The notes: a model not told the origin generated them from the sequence alone. A stretch of DNA of 6,505 nt from Candidatus Zixiibacteriota bacterium (GCA_023700785.1 JAMPYH010000156.1:1-6505), one strand, 5' to 3'; numbered from the stretch's first letter, positions 1-6,194 are shown. Numbers and translations: made by a program.

Positions 1-870
1 GGTAAATTGGCGCTGGCGGCAAACGTTGAGGGGGCCAAGCTGAGTATCGACGGTGTGGTGCTCGGAGCCGGTAACCTTACCTATTCGGGAGTCGCGTCAG
101 GCGACCGCAGATATACTGTCTCCAAAGACGGTTATCAGTCCGCGTCCGGCGTGGTCTCGATCAGCCCCAGCGAGACCTCAAGTCTCGAAGTGCACCTCAC
201 CCCCACTCCGGAGAATCAGATCGTGATCAGCCAGCAAGGCCGTTACGACCAGGCGATCGGCTGGATAAAGTCAGGAAAAGCTGATCAGGCGGTGGCCTCA
301 CTATCTGAAGTCCTCACCGATGATCCCGGCTACGCGCAGGGATACGTTGGGCGCGCTGAGGCATATCAATCCCTCGGTCAGAAAACCCCCGCGCATGATG
401 ATTATCTCCGCGCCGCGGAGATCTTCCGGATCAACAAGGATCTCGGCAACTCGATGATCGCATTCAATAATGCGGTCAGGATGGACCCCAGATCGGTTCC
501 GGCCCTCTTGGGCCGCGCAAGTCTCTATATCGCCCGCAACGAAGAGATCGCCGCGATAGCCGACTATGAATCGATCCTCTCCATTGACAAACGCAACAGC
601 CAGGCGCATTTCGGCCTGGGTGAAGCACGCTTCTCACAGGGAAACTACAAGCTGGCGATCAAGCACTTTAAGGATGCCCGATCCGAAGATCAGGGAAATC
701 TGCTCATTCACCAGTATTTGATGCTCTGCTATTTTGGGGACGATGACCTCAAAAACGTCAAAAAGAGCTATGACAAGGTGAAGGAAATGGCGACCGCGGA
801 GCAGCTTCAGAGAATGCAAAGCGACCGAGCCTTCACGGCTGTGTTGCGAATCGTCCAGAACGAACAGTAG
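1..870 (+). CDS. PEGA-domain and TPR-repeat protein (5' end outside window)
   Basis: The frame is open from the first base, so the gene begins upstream; a TTG at position 7 is probably an internal Leu, not a start. The visible 289 residues begin with a PEGA-like beta domain (about residues 8-68: VEGAKLSIDG, then DRRYTVSKDGYQ), a module named for its P-E-G-A motif and common in exported or surface proteins. From about residue 80 to 265 the protein is helical with tetratricopeptide-type repeats, for example AIADYESILSIDKRN and AHFGLGEARFSQGNYKLAIKHF, which are protein-protein interaction scaffolds. No catalytic motif is visible. It may be exported or membrane anchored, with the anchor or another domain in the missing N-terminus (some PEGA proteins carry a kinase domain there). 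It ends with TAG, 14 bases before the next gene, so the two are probably co-transcribed. Domain type is fairly sure; specific role unknown. Confidence 0.85.
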   Translation, partial: GKLALAANVEGAKLSIDGVVLGAGNLTYSGVASGDRRYTVSKDGYQSASGVVSISPSETSSLEVHLTPTPENQIVISQQGRYDQAIGWIKSGKADQAVASLSEVLTDDPGYAQGYVGRAEAYQSLGQKTPAHDDYLRAAEIFRINKDLGNSMIAFNNAVRMDPRSVPALLGRASLYIARNEEIAAIADYESILSIDKRNSQAHFGLGEARFSQGNYKLAIKHFKDARSEDQGNLLIHQYLMLCYFGDDDLKNVKKSYDKVKEMATAEQLQRMQSDRAFTAVLRIVQNEQ

Positions 871-884
871 CCCGGCCCAGCAAG

Positions 885-1157
885 ATGCAGAAGCTCAATT
901 GCTGGCAGTTCAAAAACTGCGGTCGCGAAAAAGGCGGCCTGTTGGCCGAGACGCTGGGAGAGTGCCCGGCCGCTGCACAATTCAAGTATGACGGCATAAA
1001 TGACGGTCGCGGAGCGGGAAGGGCCTGTTGGATGATCCCCAAACCGCCATCCTCACCGTGCTTCAGAACCAATTGCCAAAACTGCGAGTTTTATCGCCGA
1101 GTGCTTTTTGAAGAGCAGTCCAATGCCTCCTGCCGATTGACCTCGGTCTCCGTCTGA
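885..1157 (+). CDS. two-CW domain cysteine-rich small protein
   Basis: This 90-residue protein has eight cysteines (6, 12, 27, 48, 59, 64, 67, 83) and the two Cys-Trp pairs that name the two-CW family: NCWQFKNCGRE at the N-terminus and GRACW at 45-49. A third cluster, CxxxxCxxCEFY, lies at 59-70. The spacing (CW, C, G-R-E, then ECPAA, then DGIN..G...GRACW, then C..CxFY) matches small proteins found in many anaerobes and environmental bacteria. The cysteine pattern suggests metal or Fe-S binding, but no function is established to my knowledge. There is no signal peptide or membrane segment. The ATG at 885 starts 14 bases after the preceding stop with only a weak ribosome binding site, which suggests coupled translation with the TPR gene. 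A strong terminator follows, so it is the last gene of its unit. Confidence 0.8.
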   Translation: MQKLNCWQFKNCGREKGGLLAETLGECPAAAQFKYDGINDGRGAGRACWMIPKPPSSPCFRTNCQNCEFYRRVLFEEQSNASCRLTSVSV

Positions 1158-1179
1158 GAAGAAATCCCCCGCGCGTACT

Positions 1180-1211
1180 GAACCGGACCAGACCAGTCCG
1201 GTTCTTTTTTT
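1180..1211 (+). terminator. Rho-independent terminator after the two-CW gene
   Basis: A perfect 9-bp stem (GAACCGGAC at 1180-1188 with GTCCGGTTC at 1196-1204) encloses a 7-base loop and is followed directly by seven T residues (1205-1211). It lies 22 bases after the two-CW stop codon and closes the TPR/two-CW transcription unit. Confidence 0.93.
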
Positions 1212-1215
1212 GGAG

Positions 1216-1244
1216 TTGCCTCCTTCCCCTTTTGCGTCTATATA
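1216..1244 (+). promoter_or_regulatory. putative sigma70-type promoter of the S9 peptidase gene
   Basis: TTGCCT (1216-1221) and TATATA (1239-1244) are separated by 17 bases, each matching four of six consensus positions. The site lies between the upstream terminator and the S9 gene and would give a leader of about 45 bases. Placement supports it; the -35 match is modest. Confidence 0.5.
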
Positions 1245-1295
1245 TTCAAAACTGCTGTACATGAGGTACGAAGCCACGCTTGAAGGAGGAACTCT

Positions 1296-3245
1296 GTGAG
1301 AGTCCGACTCGGAATTGTCCCGCTCGCGGTTCTGTTGCTGCTCATTTCATCGGTGAATGCGCAGCCGAAAGCCAAAGAACATACCCTACTGGTCAAGGGG
1401 AGCTCTCTGCCAGGTATAGGAACCTTCCTGCAGATCGGCGCTAATTCGCTGTCCGCTTACGAGTGGAACGGCAAAGCTCTCTATTTTAGGTCATCCGCAT
1501 CCGGTTCACCGCAGTACTATCGCCTGACTGAGCGCGGATGGCCCTATCAGTTGACCACGTTTGAGGACGGTGTTGACTATCTGTCCCTCAACTGGGGCGG
1601 CGATATGGCTATTGTGGGCGCGTCCATAGGCGGCTCTGAGCAATCCCAGCTCTTCCTGATGGATACTGAGACCGGCCGCCTGGTGCAATTGACCAACGAC
1701 CCCAAAACACGCTACGGATCGGTGAATTGGGCCAAGGATGACAAGTCGATCTACTACAATTCGACGCAGGAGAACGGCAAGGATTTCTTCATTTACCGCA
1801 TGGATCTGGCCACCGGCACGGGGACCAAGATCTTCGGCGATACCACCGGCGGCGTGCGCGGCTATAATTGGATCGCTGACCTGTCGCAGGACGGCACCAA
1901 GATGATCATCTCCAATTTGCGCTCAAATGTCGCCAACGATCTGTATTTGCTGGATATTCTCACCGGAAAGTATCAAAAAGTAACCAGCGACACGGGAGAT
2001 GTTCTCTACCGCACGGCGACGTTGATGCCCGATAACCAAACCATTTATCTGCTGACGAACGGCAACCAGGATGGCATTAGCCGGGTGGCCAAGACGAAGC
2101 TCCGCAAGTCCGACATAACCTATCTGGATGATGGCTGGATCGATCCGAAGTGGGACGTATCGTCGCTGGGATTCTCTCGTGATTACAAATATATGGCCGC
2201 GCTGGTAAACGAGGACGGCTACGTTCGGCTGCGACTTCGCGAGGAAGAAACCGGCCAAACTCTCACCCCTCCCCCGCTTGATGGTATCGTCACCGCGTAC
2301 AGTTTCGATGTTCAAGGCAATGTTGTTTTCGACTTCAATGGCGCGACTCGAACAACCGATGTCTGGCGATGGAACCCCAGATCCGGTGAACTGACCCAAC
2401 TTACTTTCGCCACCTATGCGGGGATCGACCGCGAGCAATTCAGCGAGCCGCAATTGATCCATTACGCCAGCTTCGACAGCCTGCAGATCCCGGCATTTCT
2501 CTACCTTCCCAAAGGCTACGTTTCCGGAACGCCGATCCCGTTTGTGATCGAGGCCCATGGCGGCCCTGAAAGCCAGTCCCAACCTGCTTTTGTCCGAAAC
2601 ATTCAATTTCTTCTGTTGAACGGTTATGGGGTGTTGCTCCCTAACGTGCGTGGGTCGGGAGGATACGGGCGTGAGTATCTCAACCTGGATAATTACAAAA
2701 ATCGCAAGCATTCACTGCAGGACTACAAAGCGGCGGCGGAGTGGCTGATCGCTAATCAATATAGCAGCCAGGGGAAACTGGCGATCCGCGGCGGTTCTTA
2801 CGGCGGCTATGTGGTCTATGGAATGATCACCGAATATCCCGACCTCTTTTCCGCGGCGATCGGATCGGTGGGCATAGCTAATTTTGTGACGTTTCTGCAA
2901 AATACCGCGGCGTATCGCCGGGCGCTTCGAGAGGCCGAGTATGGCCCCCTGACCGACACCGCCTTTCTCCGAGAGATCTCACCTGTGCACAAGGCCGACC
3001 TGATAAAAACACCGTTGTTGGTGATTCACGGCGCCAATGACTCGCGTGTTCCGGTGGATGAGGCCCGCCAGATCATCGCCGCGATCCAAAGAAATGGCGG
3101 CATTGTTGATTCGCTGATCTTCGCTGATGAAGGTCACGGTGCGGCGAAGCGCTCCAACCTCATCCCGGAATACGAAAAGCAGATCCAGTTCCTGAACACC
3201 CACCTCAAGTTGTCGGCAATGAAGCCGGAAGAAAAGAAACAGTGA
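1296..3245 (+). CDS. secreted S9-family serine peptidase (prolyl oligopeptidase / acylaminoacyl peptidase-like)
   Basis: This 649-residue exported enzyme should cleave oligopeptides with a serine triad. The GTG start at 1296 is fixed by AAGGAGGA (1283-1290) five bases upstream and by a good signal peptide (MRVRLG, then a Leu-rich core, likely cleavage after VNA at residue 22). Residues about 45-370 form repeated beta-strand segments typical of the beta-propeller that gates substrate entry in this family (for example SQLFLMDTETGRLVQLTNDP). The C-terminal alpha/beta-hydrolase domain (about 385-645) carries HGGP at 421-424, NVRGSGGYG at 450-458, the nucleophile motif GGSYGGY with Ser501, Asp582 in HGANDSRVP and His614 in DEGHG. 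All triad residues are present, so it should be active, probably in the periplasm or outside the cell. It stands alone between a terminator and a convergent gene. Exact specificity (prolyl, acylaminoacyl or dipeptidyl) cannot be read from the sequence. Confidence 0.93.
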   Translation: MRVRLGIVPLAVLLLLISSVNAQPKAKEHTLLVKGSSLPGIGTFLQIGANSLSAYEWNGKALYFRSSASGSPQYYRLTERGWPYQLTTFEDGVDYLSLNWGGDMAIVGASIGGSEQSQLFLMDTETGRLVQLTNDPKTRYGSVNWAKDDKSIYYNSTQENGKDFFIYRMDLATGTGTKIFGDTTGGVRGYNWIADLSQDGTKMIISNLRSNVANDLYLLDILTGKYQKVTSDTGDVLYRTATLMPDNQTIYLLTNGNQDGISRVAKTKLRKSDITYLDDGWIDPKWDVSSLGFSRDYKYMAALVNEDGYVRLRLREEETGQTLTPPPLDGIVTAYSFDVQGNVVFDFNGATRTTDVWRWNPRSGELTQLTFATYAGIDREQFSEPQLIHYASFDSLQIPAFLYLPKGYVSGTPIPFVIEAHGGPESQSQPAFVRNIQFLLLNGYGVLLPNVRGSGGYGREYLNLDNYKNRKHSLQDYKAAAEWLIANQYSSQGKLAIRGGSYGGYVVYGMITEYPDLFSAAIGSVGIANFVTFLQNTAAYRRALREAEYGPLTDTAFLREISPVHKADLIKTPLLVIHGANDSRVPVDEARQIIAAIQRNGGIVDSLIFADEGHGAAKRSNLIPEYEKQIQFLNTHLKLSAMKPEEKKQ

Positions 3246-3269
3246 TATTACTCCCGACTGAATACAGGC

Positions 3270-3293
3270 AAGGCAGGCGATCTCGCCTGCCTT
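3270..3293 (+). terminator. hairpin between convergent genes, probable bidirectional terminator
   Basis: AAGGCAGGC (3270-3278) pairs perfectly with GCCTGCCTT (3285-3293) around a 6-base loop; the two inner bases on each side could also pair. It lies 24 bases after the S9 stop and 22 bases beyond the end of the opposing lipoprotein gene. T tracts are short on both strands (TTTGTT on plus, TTGCC on minus), so efficiency may be limited. Confidence 0.7.
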
Positions 3294-3315
3294 TGTTAAT
3301 GCGAAGTCTCCTGAA

Positions 3316-3900
3316 TTACCAACTGGCCTTGTCCACCCAGCTCTTGAGGTTGAACATTGAATTGATCTCTTCACTGACCCGGGCTGCTTCGTTCCGGTCG
3401 GCGTATTTGCCGATACGAAGCCGGTAATAGGTTTTCCCCTCTATAGTGACTGTTCCCAGGTAGGCATCATATCCACGGTCCGTAAACGTCTGCAACTGCT
3501 GCATGATATAGCCCTGCGAAGGGGAACTCTCCACCTGCACAGAGAACCCGTCGCGCATCATCGGCGGCATCGCTTTGATTGCCGGTGGGGGGATCGAATC
3601 GCTCGTCGCCTGCTGCTTCTGCAAGGTTGATTGGATGACTGATACCACACTATCTACCGTGGCGGCCGAGTCGTCCTGGGGTATCGCTATGGTATCATCG
3701 TTGACGATCAAGGTCTCTGGCGCGTTCTCCCCGCCAGCCGGATCGGTGGCGAGTGTTTCCCCTCGCTCTTTGGCCTCAAGCTCGGCCGCCAGACGCGCCG
3801 CCTCGCGTTTACGCTCTTCGGTACAGCCGGAAAGCATGAGGAGCATGCCCGCGATGAGTAGAAAGCTCAAAGCGATCTTGTATGAAATGGGTCGAACCAC
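3316..3900 (-). CDS. SPOR-domain lipoprotein
   Basis: The protein is 194 residues from a GTG at 3898-3900. The N-terminus (MVRPISYK, then a hydrophobic run, then LSGC) is a lipoprotein signal with the lipidated Cys at 26. A charged helix (about 28-48, EERKREAARLAAELEAKERGE) and a low-complexity Asp/Ser/Thr/Pro-rich linker (about 49-116) follow. The last 78 residues form a SPOR domain (from RDGFSVQVESSPS through YYRLRIGKYADRNEA to the C-terminus). SPOR domains bind denuded septal peptidoglycan, so a role at the division site or cell envelope is likely. The frame stays open upstream to a TTG at 3996, giving 226 residues, but that extension puts 32 mostly polar residues before the signal and contains the likely promoter (TTGACA/TAAGAT), so the GTG is preferred. 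AGGA lies three bases before it, a short spacing. It is probably anchored in the outer or inner membrane facing the periplasm. Confidence 0.88.
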   Translation of the reverse strand: MVRPISYKIALSFLLIAGMLLMLSGCTEERKREAARLAAELEAKERGETLATDPAGGENAPETLIVNDDTIAIPQDDSAATVDSVVSVIQSTLQKQQATSDSIPPPAIKAMPPMMRDGFSVQVESSPSQGYIMQQLQTFTDRGYDAYLGTVTIEGKTYYRLRIGKYADRNEAARVSEEINSMFNLKSWVDKASW

Positions 3901-3941
3901 AGGTCCTGCCTGACTGTTTAAAGGGTGTCGATACGGTAGCC

Positions 3942-3971
3942 ATCTTAGTTGACGAACCTGTTGTCTGTCAA
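3942..3971 (-). promoter_or_regulatory. putative sigma70-type promoter of the SPOR lipoprotein gene
   Basis: On the minus strand a perfect TTGACA (3966-3971) is followed after 18 bases by TAAGAT (3942-3947, four of six). Transcription would begin near 3935, about 35 bases before the GTG start and downstream of the alternative TTG start. The GTTGAC/GTCAAC inverted repeat at 3948-3953 and 3967-3972 overlaps the -35 and abuts the -10; it could be an operator or chance. Confidence 0.55.
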
Positions 3972-4008
3972 CGAAAAAGTCGCCTTTGGAGCGCAAAGTG
4001 TAAAAACC

Positions 4009-4037
4009 TTGCGCTGGCTATCACAGTAGCATACAAT
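4009..4037 (+). promoter_or_regulatory. putative promoter of the cysteine synthase-like gene
   Basis: TTGCGC (4009-4014) lies 17 bases upstream of TACAAT (4032-4037, five of six match to the -10 consensus). Transcription would start near 4044, giving a leader of about 20 bases that carries only GAGGAG (4054-4059). The -35 is weak (TTG only), so an activator may be involved, but no known site is recognised. Confidence 0.5.
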
Positions 4038-4064
4038 TGCCCCTTACCAATCTGAGGAGAGTTC

Positions 4065-5054
4065 ATGCGCTCACACGAGAATATTCTGGATCTGGTGGGT
4101 AATACACCCCTGGTAAGACTACGCACCGGAATGTCGGAGGCTGGTCCGCGGGCATACGTTAAGCTGGAGTTCTTCAATCCGACCGGTTCCGTGAAGGATC
4201 GCATGACCCTCCATTGTCTGACCAAAGCGATGCGGGATGGCCGCATTAGGCGGGGCGATACCGTAATCGACAATACTTCAGGCAACACGGGTTCCTCTTT
4301 GGCGATGGCCGCGACGCTGCTTGGCCTGAAGGCCATTCTTGTTACTCCGGAAAAGACCAGCCAGGAGAAGGTCGATCTGATCCGCTCCTATGGCGCTGAA
4401 GTTATCGTGACTCCAACCGAGGCCGGCCATCACGATCCGGCCGGCTGCTATATGGTGGCGCGACGACTGGCTAGAGAAAACGGTTACTTCGATCTTGACC
4501 AGTACGACAGCCAGGACAATGTCGAGGCGCATTACCTTAGCACCGGACCCGAGATCTGGAAGGATACCGACGGCAAGATCACGCATTTTGTCTGCGGCAT
4601 AGGGACCGGCGGCACGTTTTCGGGCACAGTCCAATTTCTCAAGGAACAGAATCCCAAAGTGCGCGCTATCGCGGTCGATCCTGAAGGTTCGGTATTCGCG
4701 TCATACATCCGCGACCGCGCTGAAGTCGAAGGCTACACCTACAAGGTCGAAGGAATCGGCTCCGACGTCATCACTGAGGCGTTGCATCCGCACCTGGTGG
4801 ACGAAGTCATCACGGTCAGTGACGCCGACGCGTTCCATCGGGCGCGGCTGATCGCCCGAACCGAAGGGATCTCCGGCGGAGGTTCGTCAGGGGCCGTAGC
4901 CTGCGCCATCGAAAAAATCGCCGCGAAACTTGGACCTGAAGCGCTGATTGTGGGTATATTTGCTGACGCCGGGATTCGTTACCTGAGCAAATGCTACAAT
5001 GATAATTGGATGCGCCAACATGGATATTTGCCGTCGACTGAGATCTCTCGGTAG
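4065..5054 (+). CDS. PLP-dependent cysteine synthase / cystathionine beta-synthase family enzyme
   Basis: This 329-residue fold-type II PLP enzyme would perform beta-replacement on serine or O-acetylserine to make cysteine or cystathionine. Visible motifs are the N-terminal NILDLVGNTPLVRL, the Schiff-base Lys44 in NPTGSVKDR, the substrate loop TSGNTG (71-76), the phosphate-binding loop GIGTGGT (178-184) and GGGSSGA near residue 273. The C-terminal RYLSKCYNDNWM resembles cystathionine beta-synthases more than CysK, yet there is no haem domain and no C-terminal CBS-domain pair; the length is that of the bare catalytic core. Residues 301-303 read Asp-Ala-Gly where the family usually has Asp-Ser-Gly; that Ser normally contacts the pyridine nitrogen of PLP. 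GAGGAG lies five bases before the ATG, and the start agrees with the family. It is cytoplasmic. The next gene begins inside its last 35 bases, so the two are probably one operon. Substrate choice is not decidable from sequence alone. Confidence 0.9.
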   Translation: MRSHENILDLVGNTPLVRLRTGMSEAGPRAYVKLEFFNPTGSVKDRMTLHCLTKAMRDGRIRRGDTVIDNTSGNTGSSLAMAATLLGLKAILVTPEKTSQEKVDLIRSYGAEVIVTPTEAGHHDPAGCYMVARRLARENGYFDLDQYDSQDNVEAHYLSTGPEIWKDTDGKITHFVCGIGTGGTFSGTVQFLKEQNPKVRAIAVDPEGSVFASYIRDRAEVEGYTYKVEGIGSDVITEALHPHLVDEVITVSDADAFHRARLIARTEGISGGGSSGAVACAIEKIAAKLGPEALIVGIFADAGIRYLSKCYNDNWMRQHGYLPSTEISR

Positions 5055-5724
5055 ATCGTTGTTTGTTTTCCTGGGGGTGGTGGTTTCGACCTACACGGTC
5101 GCGCCGGCCCAGATCGACCCTGAGCGCGCGGTTGATTTTGGGGTGGTCGGAGTCGATTTTAAGGTCTTTCACACCTTCACCTATTCCAATCCTACCAATA
5201 AACCGGTCACGATCAAACCGAAAAATGTCCCCTGCGAGTGTTCGACCGTCCGAATCGAAGATTCCGTGGTGGCGCCGGGCGGCTCGACCACAGTCCGGCT
5301 GGAGTACGATACGAAAAACGTTTTTGGTCGGACCGCCAAGGAATTCACTATTGCAACCACCGATCCGGCAAACCCGGTGCTTGAATATTATTACGCCAGC
5401 AATGTCGGCCAATGGATCCTCGGCATCAAACCTGAGCCTCCTTCGGCATTCTTTCTACCTGCGCACAAATCCAAAAAGATCGCTTTGGCCAACCCTCGCG
5501 CGAACAGCCTGAGAATCGCGCTCTTTGACCAGGCTGACGCATACTTTGAGGTCAGGTTGCTCAGGGGAAGCGCCTCCAAAGGAGAGTCGGCCGAGATAGA
5601 GATTGTGCCGTCGTCTTCGCTCGCCAAAGGAACTTACTACTCAAGTTTTAGACTTCTGGTCACACCATCCGAAGGCGCTTCGCCGTATTACCTATCGATA
5701 CCGGTCAAGATAGTCCGCTACTAA
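5020..5724 (+). CDS. secreted DUF1573-domain protein
   Basis: From the ATG at 5020 the product is 234 residues. It starts with an Arg-rich n-region, a hydrophobic core (SLFVFLGVVVS) and an APA|Q signal-peptidase site after residue 30. Residues about 35-125 match DUF1573, an Ig-like beta-sandwich found in exported proteins of Bacteroidetes, Planctomycetes and relatives: VDFGVVGVDFKVFHTFTYSN, a short Cys motif, VAPGGSTTVRLEYDT and G..AKEFTIATTD. The usual CGCT is CECS here (Cys72, Cys74). A second beta-rich region (about 130-234) has no clear family. No enzyme motif is seen; the molecular role of DUF1573 is not known to me. An in-frame ATG at 4999 would add seven residues (MIIGCAN) before the signal peptide; neither ATG has a good ribosome binding site. 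It overlaps the PLP enzyme gene by 35 bases in another frame, so translation is likely coupled. Confidence 0.85.
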   Translation: MDICRRLRSLGRSLFVFLGVVVSTYTVAPAQIDPERAVDFGVVGVDFKVFHTFTYSNPTNKPVTIKPKNVPCECSTVRIEDSVVAPGGSTTVRLEYDTKNVFGRTAKEFTIATTDPANPVLEYYYASNVGQWILGIKPEPPSAFFLPAHKSKKIALANPRANSLRIALFDQADAYFEVRLLRGSASKGESAEIEIVPSSSLAKGTYYSSFRLLVTPSEGASPYYLSIPVKIVRY

Positions 5725-5786
5725 GAGCGGCCGATTTACCAAACACCTGACAATCTGGCAATCGCGCTGCTTCTTTCGGGTCACAT

Positions 5787-5852
5787 GAGGGTGTAGCTCT
5801 GTTGTCCCTGGGTAGTTTTCAGCCCCCTCTACCCTACCAGGGTCGCACCCTC
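5787..5852 (+). other. nested inverted repeats downstream of the DUF1573 gene
   Basis: An outer perfect 7-bp stem (GAGGGTG 5787-5793 with CACCCTC 5846-5852) encloses a second stem (CCCTGGGTAG 5806-5815 with CTACCAGGG 5834-5842, one bulged G). The same 3' half of that arm, GGGTAG (5810-5815), can instead pair perfectly with CTACCC (5829-5834), so two inner folds compete. Only TTT follows on the plus strand. It may be a terminator or processed 3' end of the upstream transcript, or a structured RNA. No family is recognised. The rest of 5725-5869 shows no gene. Confidence 0.5.
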
Positions 5853-5869
5853 TTTGAATTGGCCGGGAT

Positions 5870-5896
5870 AAAAAAAGCCCCGCTAAGCGGGGCTTT
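5870..5896 (-). terminator. Rho-independent terminator of the ferredoxin gene
   Basis: A perfect 10-bp stem, AAAGCCCCGC (5874-5883) with GCGGGGCTTT (5887-5896), has a 3-base loop. On the minus strand it ends in seven T residues (complement of A5870-A5876). It lies 17 bases beyond the ferredoxin stop. On the plus strand it has only TTT after the stem, so it may also stop the DUF1573 transcript, weakly. Confidence 0.93.
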
Positions 5897-5913
5897 AACC
5901 AAAATGGACCAGG

Positions 5914-6099
5914 TTAGGCTTTGTGAATACAGTCAACCGGACAAACCGCCACGCAGTGCGGCCCGTCTGACTGATCTTCACACTCGTTGCACGTGCTCTC
6001 ATCGATGACATAAATATCACCTTCAGATATCGAGTTCGTCGGACACTCGGGGAGACAGAGTCCGCACGCCGTGCAATCATCGTTTATTCTCATAGACAT
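5914..6099 (-). CDS. 2[4Fe-4S] ferredoxin (Alvin-like second cluster motif)
   Basis: This 61-residue soluble electron carrier has two Fe-S motifs. The first is classical, CTACGLCLPECP, with Cys9, 12, 15 and 19. The second has Cys37 and Cys40, then eight residues, then Cys49 and Cys53 followed by Pro. The longer gap between the second and third Cys of that motif, and the following VDCI, are features of the Allochromatium vinosum-type ferredoxins (the YfhL family), not of the symmetric clostridial type. It lacks the C-terminal helical tail those proteins often carry and ends right after VDCIHKA. By family it should pass low-potential electrons to cytoplasmic oxidoreductases; no partner gene is adjacent. 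The ATG at 6099 is chosen because AAAAGGAG (6108-6115) lies eight bases upstream; an ATG two codons later would have a 14-base gap. It is apparently monocistronic, with its own promoter and terminator. Confidence 0.95.
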   Translation of the reverse strand: MSMRINDDCTACGLCLPECPTNSISEGDIYVIDESTCNECEDQSDGPHCVAVCPVDCIHKA

Positions 6100-6157
6100 C
6101 GTAGATACTCCTTTTAGCTATTCACGCCTCGCCACGTACGATCGCAAGTGTGCGGGA

Positions 6158-6185
6158 AATATATGCTATATTCATGCTGATACAA
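6158..6185 (-). promoter_or_regulatory. putative promoter of the ferredoxin gene
   Basis: On the minus strand TTGTAT (6180-6185) and TATATT (6158-6163) are 16 bases apart, giving a leader of about 50 bases before the ATG. The -10 lies in an AT-rich inverted repeat (AATATA 6158-6163, TATATT 6167-6172), so a plus-strand -10 could also be read here, but no plus-strand -35 was seen. Confidence 0.45.
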
Positions 6186-6194
6186 GCAAGAAAT

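Noticed and set aside
1923..2711. Long minus-strand open frame (262 codons) inside the S9 peptidase gene
   Set aside because: It is antisense to the propeller and hydrolase coding region, has no recognisable motif, and the plus-strand gene carries a complete triad and signal peptide.
3575..3913. Plus-strand open frame of 112 codons opposite the SPOR lipoprotein
   Set aside because: Ser/Ala-rich low-complexity product mirroring the Asp/Ser/Thr linker of the real gene; no ribosome binding site.
4816..5412. Minus-strand open frame of 198 codons across the synthase/DUF1573 junction
   Set aside because: Its translation is Arg-rich and without domain features, and it overlaps two well-supported plus-strand genes.
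5063..5512. Second plus-strand frame of 149 codons within the DUF1573 gene
   Set aside because: Ser/Arg/Pro-rich translation without domains; the other frame has a signal peptide and a DUF1573 match.
5787..5852. A tRNA gene suggested by GAGGGTG-TA-GCTC and a pairing 3' acceptor
   Set aside because: No GAGC to close a D arm, no TTCRA T loop, and only 66 bases between the acceptor ends.
5802..6008. Plus-strand open frame of 68 codons across the ferredoxin terminator
   Set aside because: It would read through two strong hairpins and antisense to the ferredoxin; no ribosome binding site or motif.
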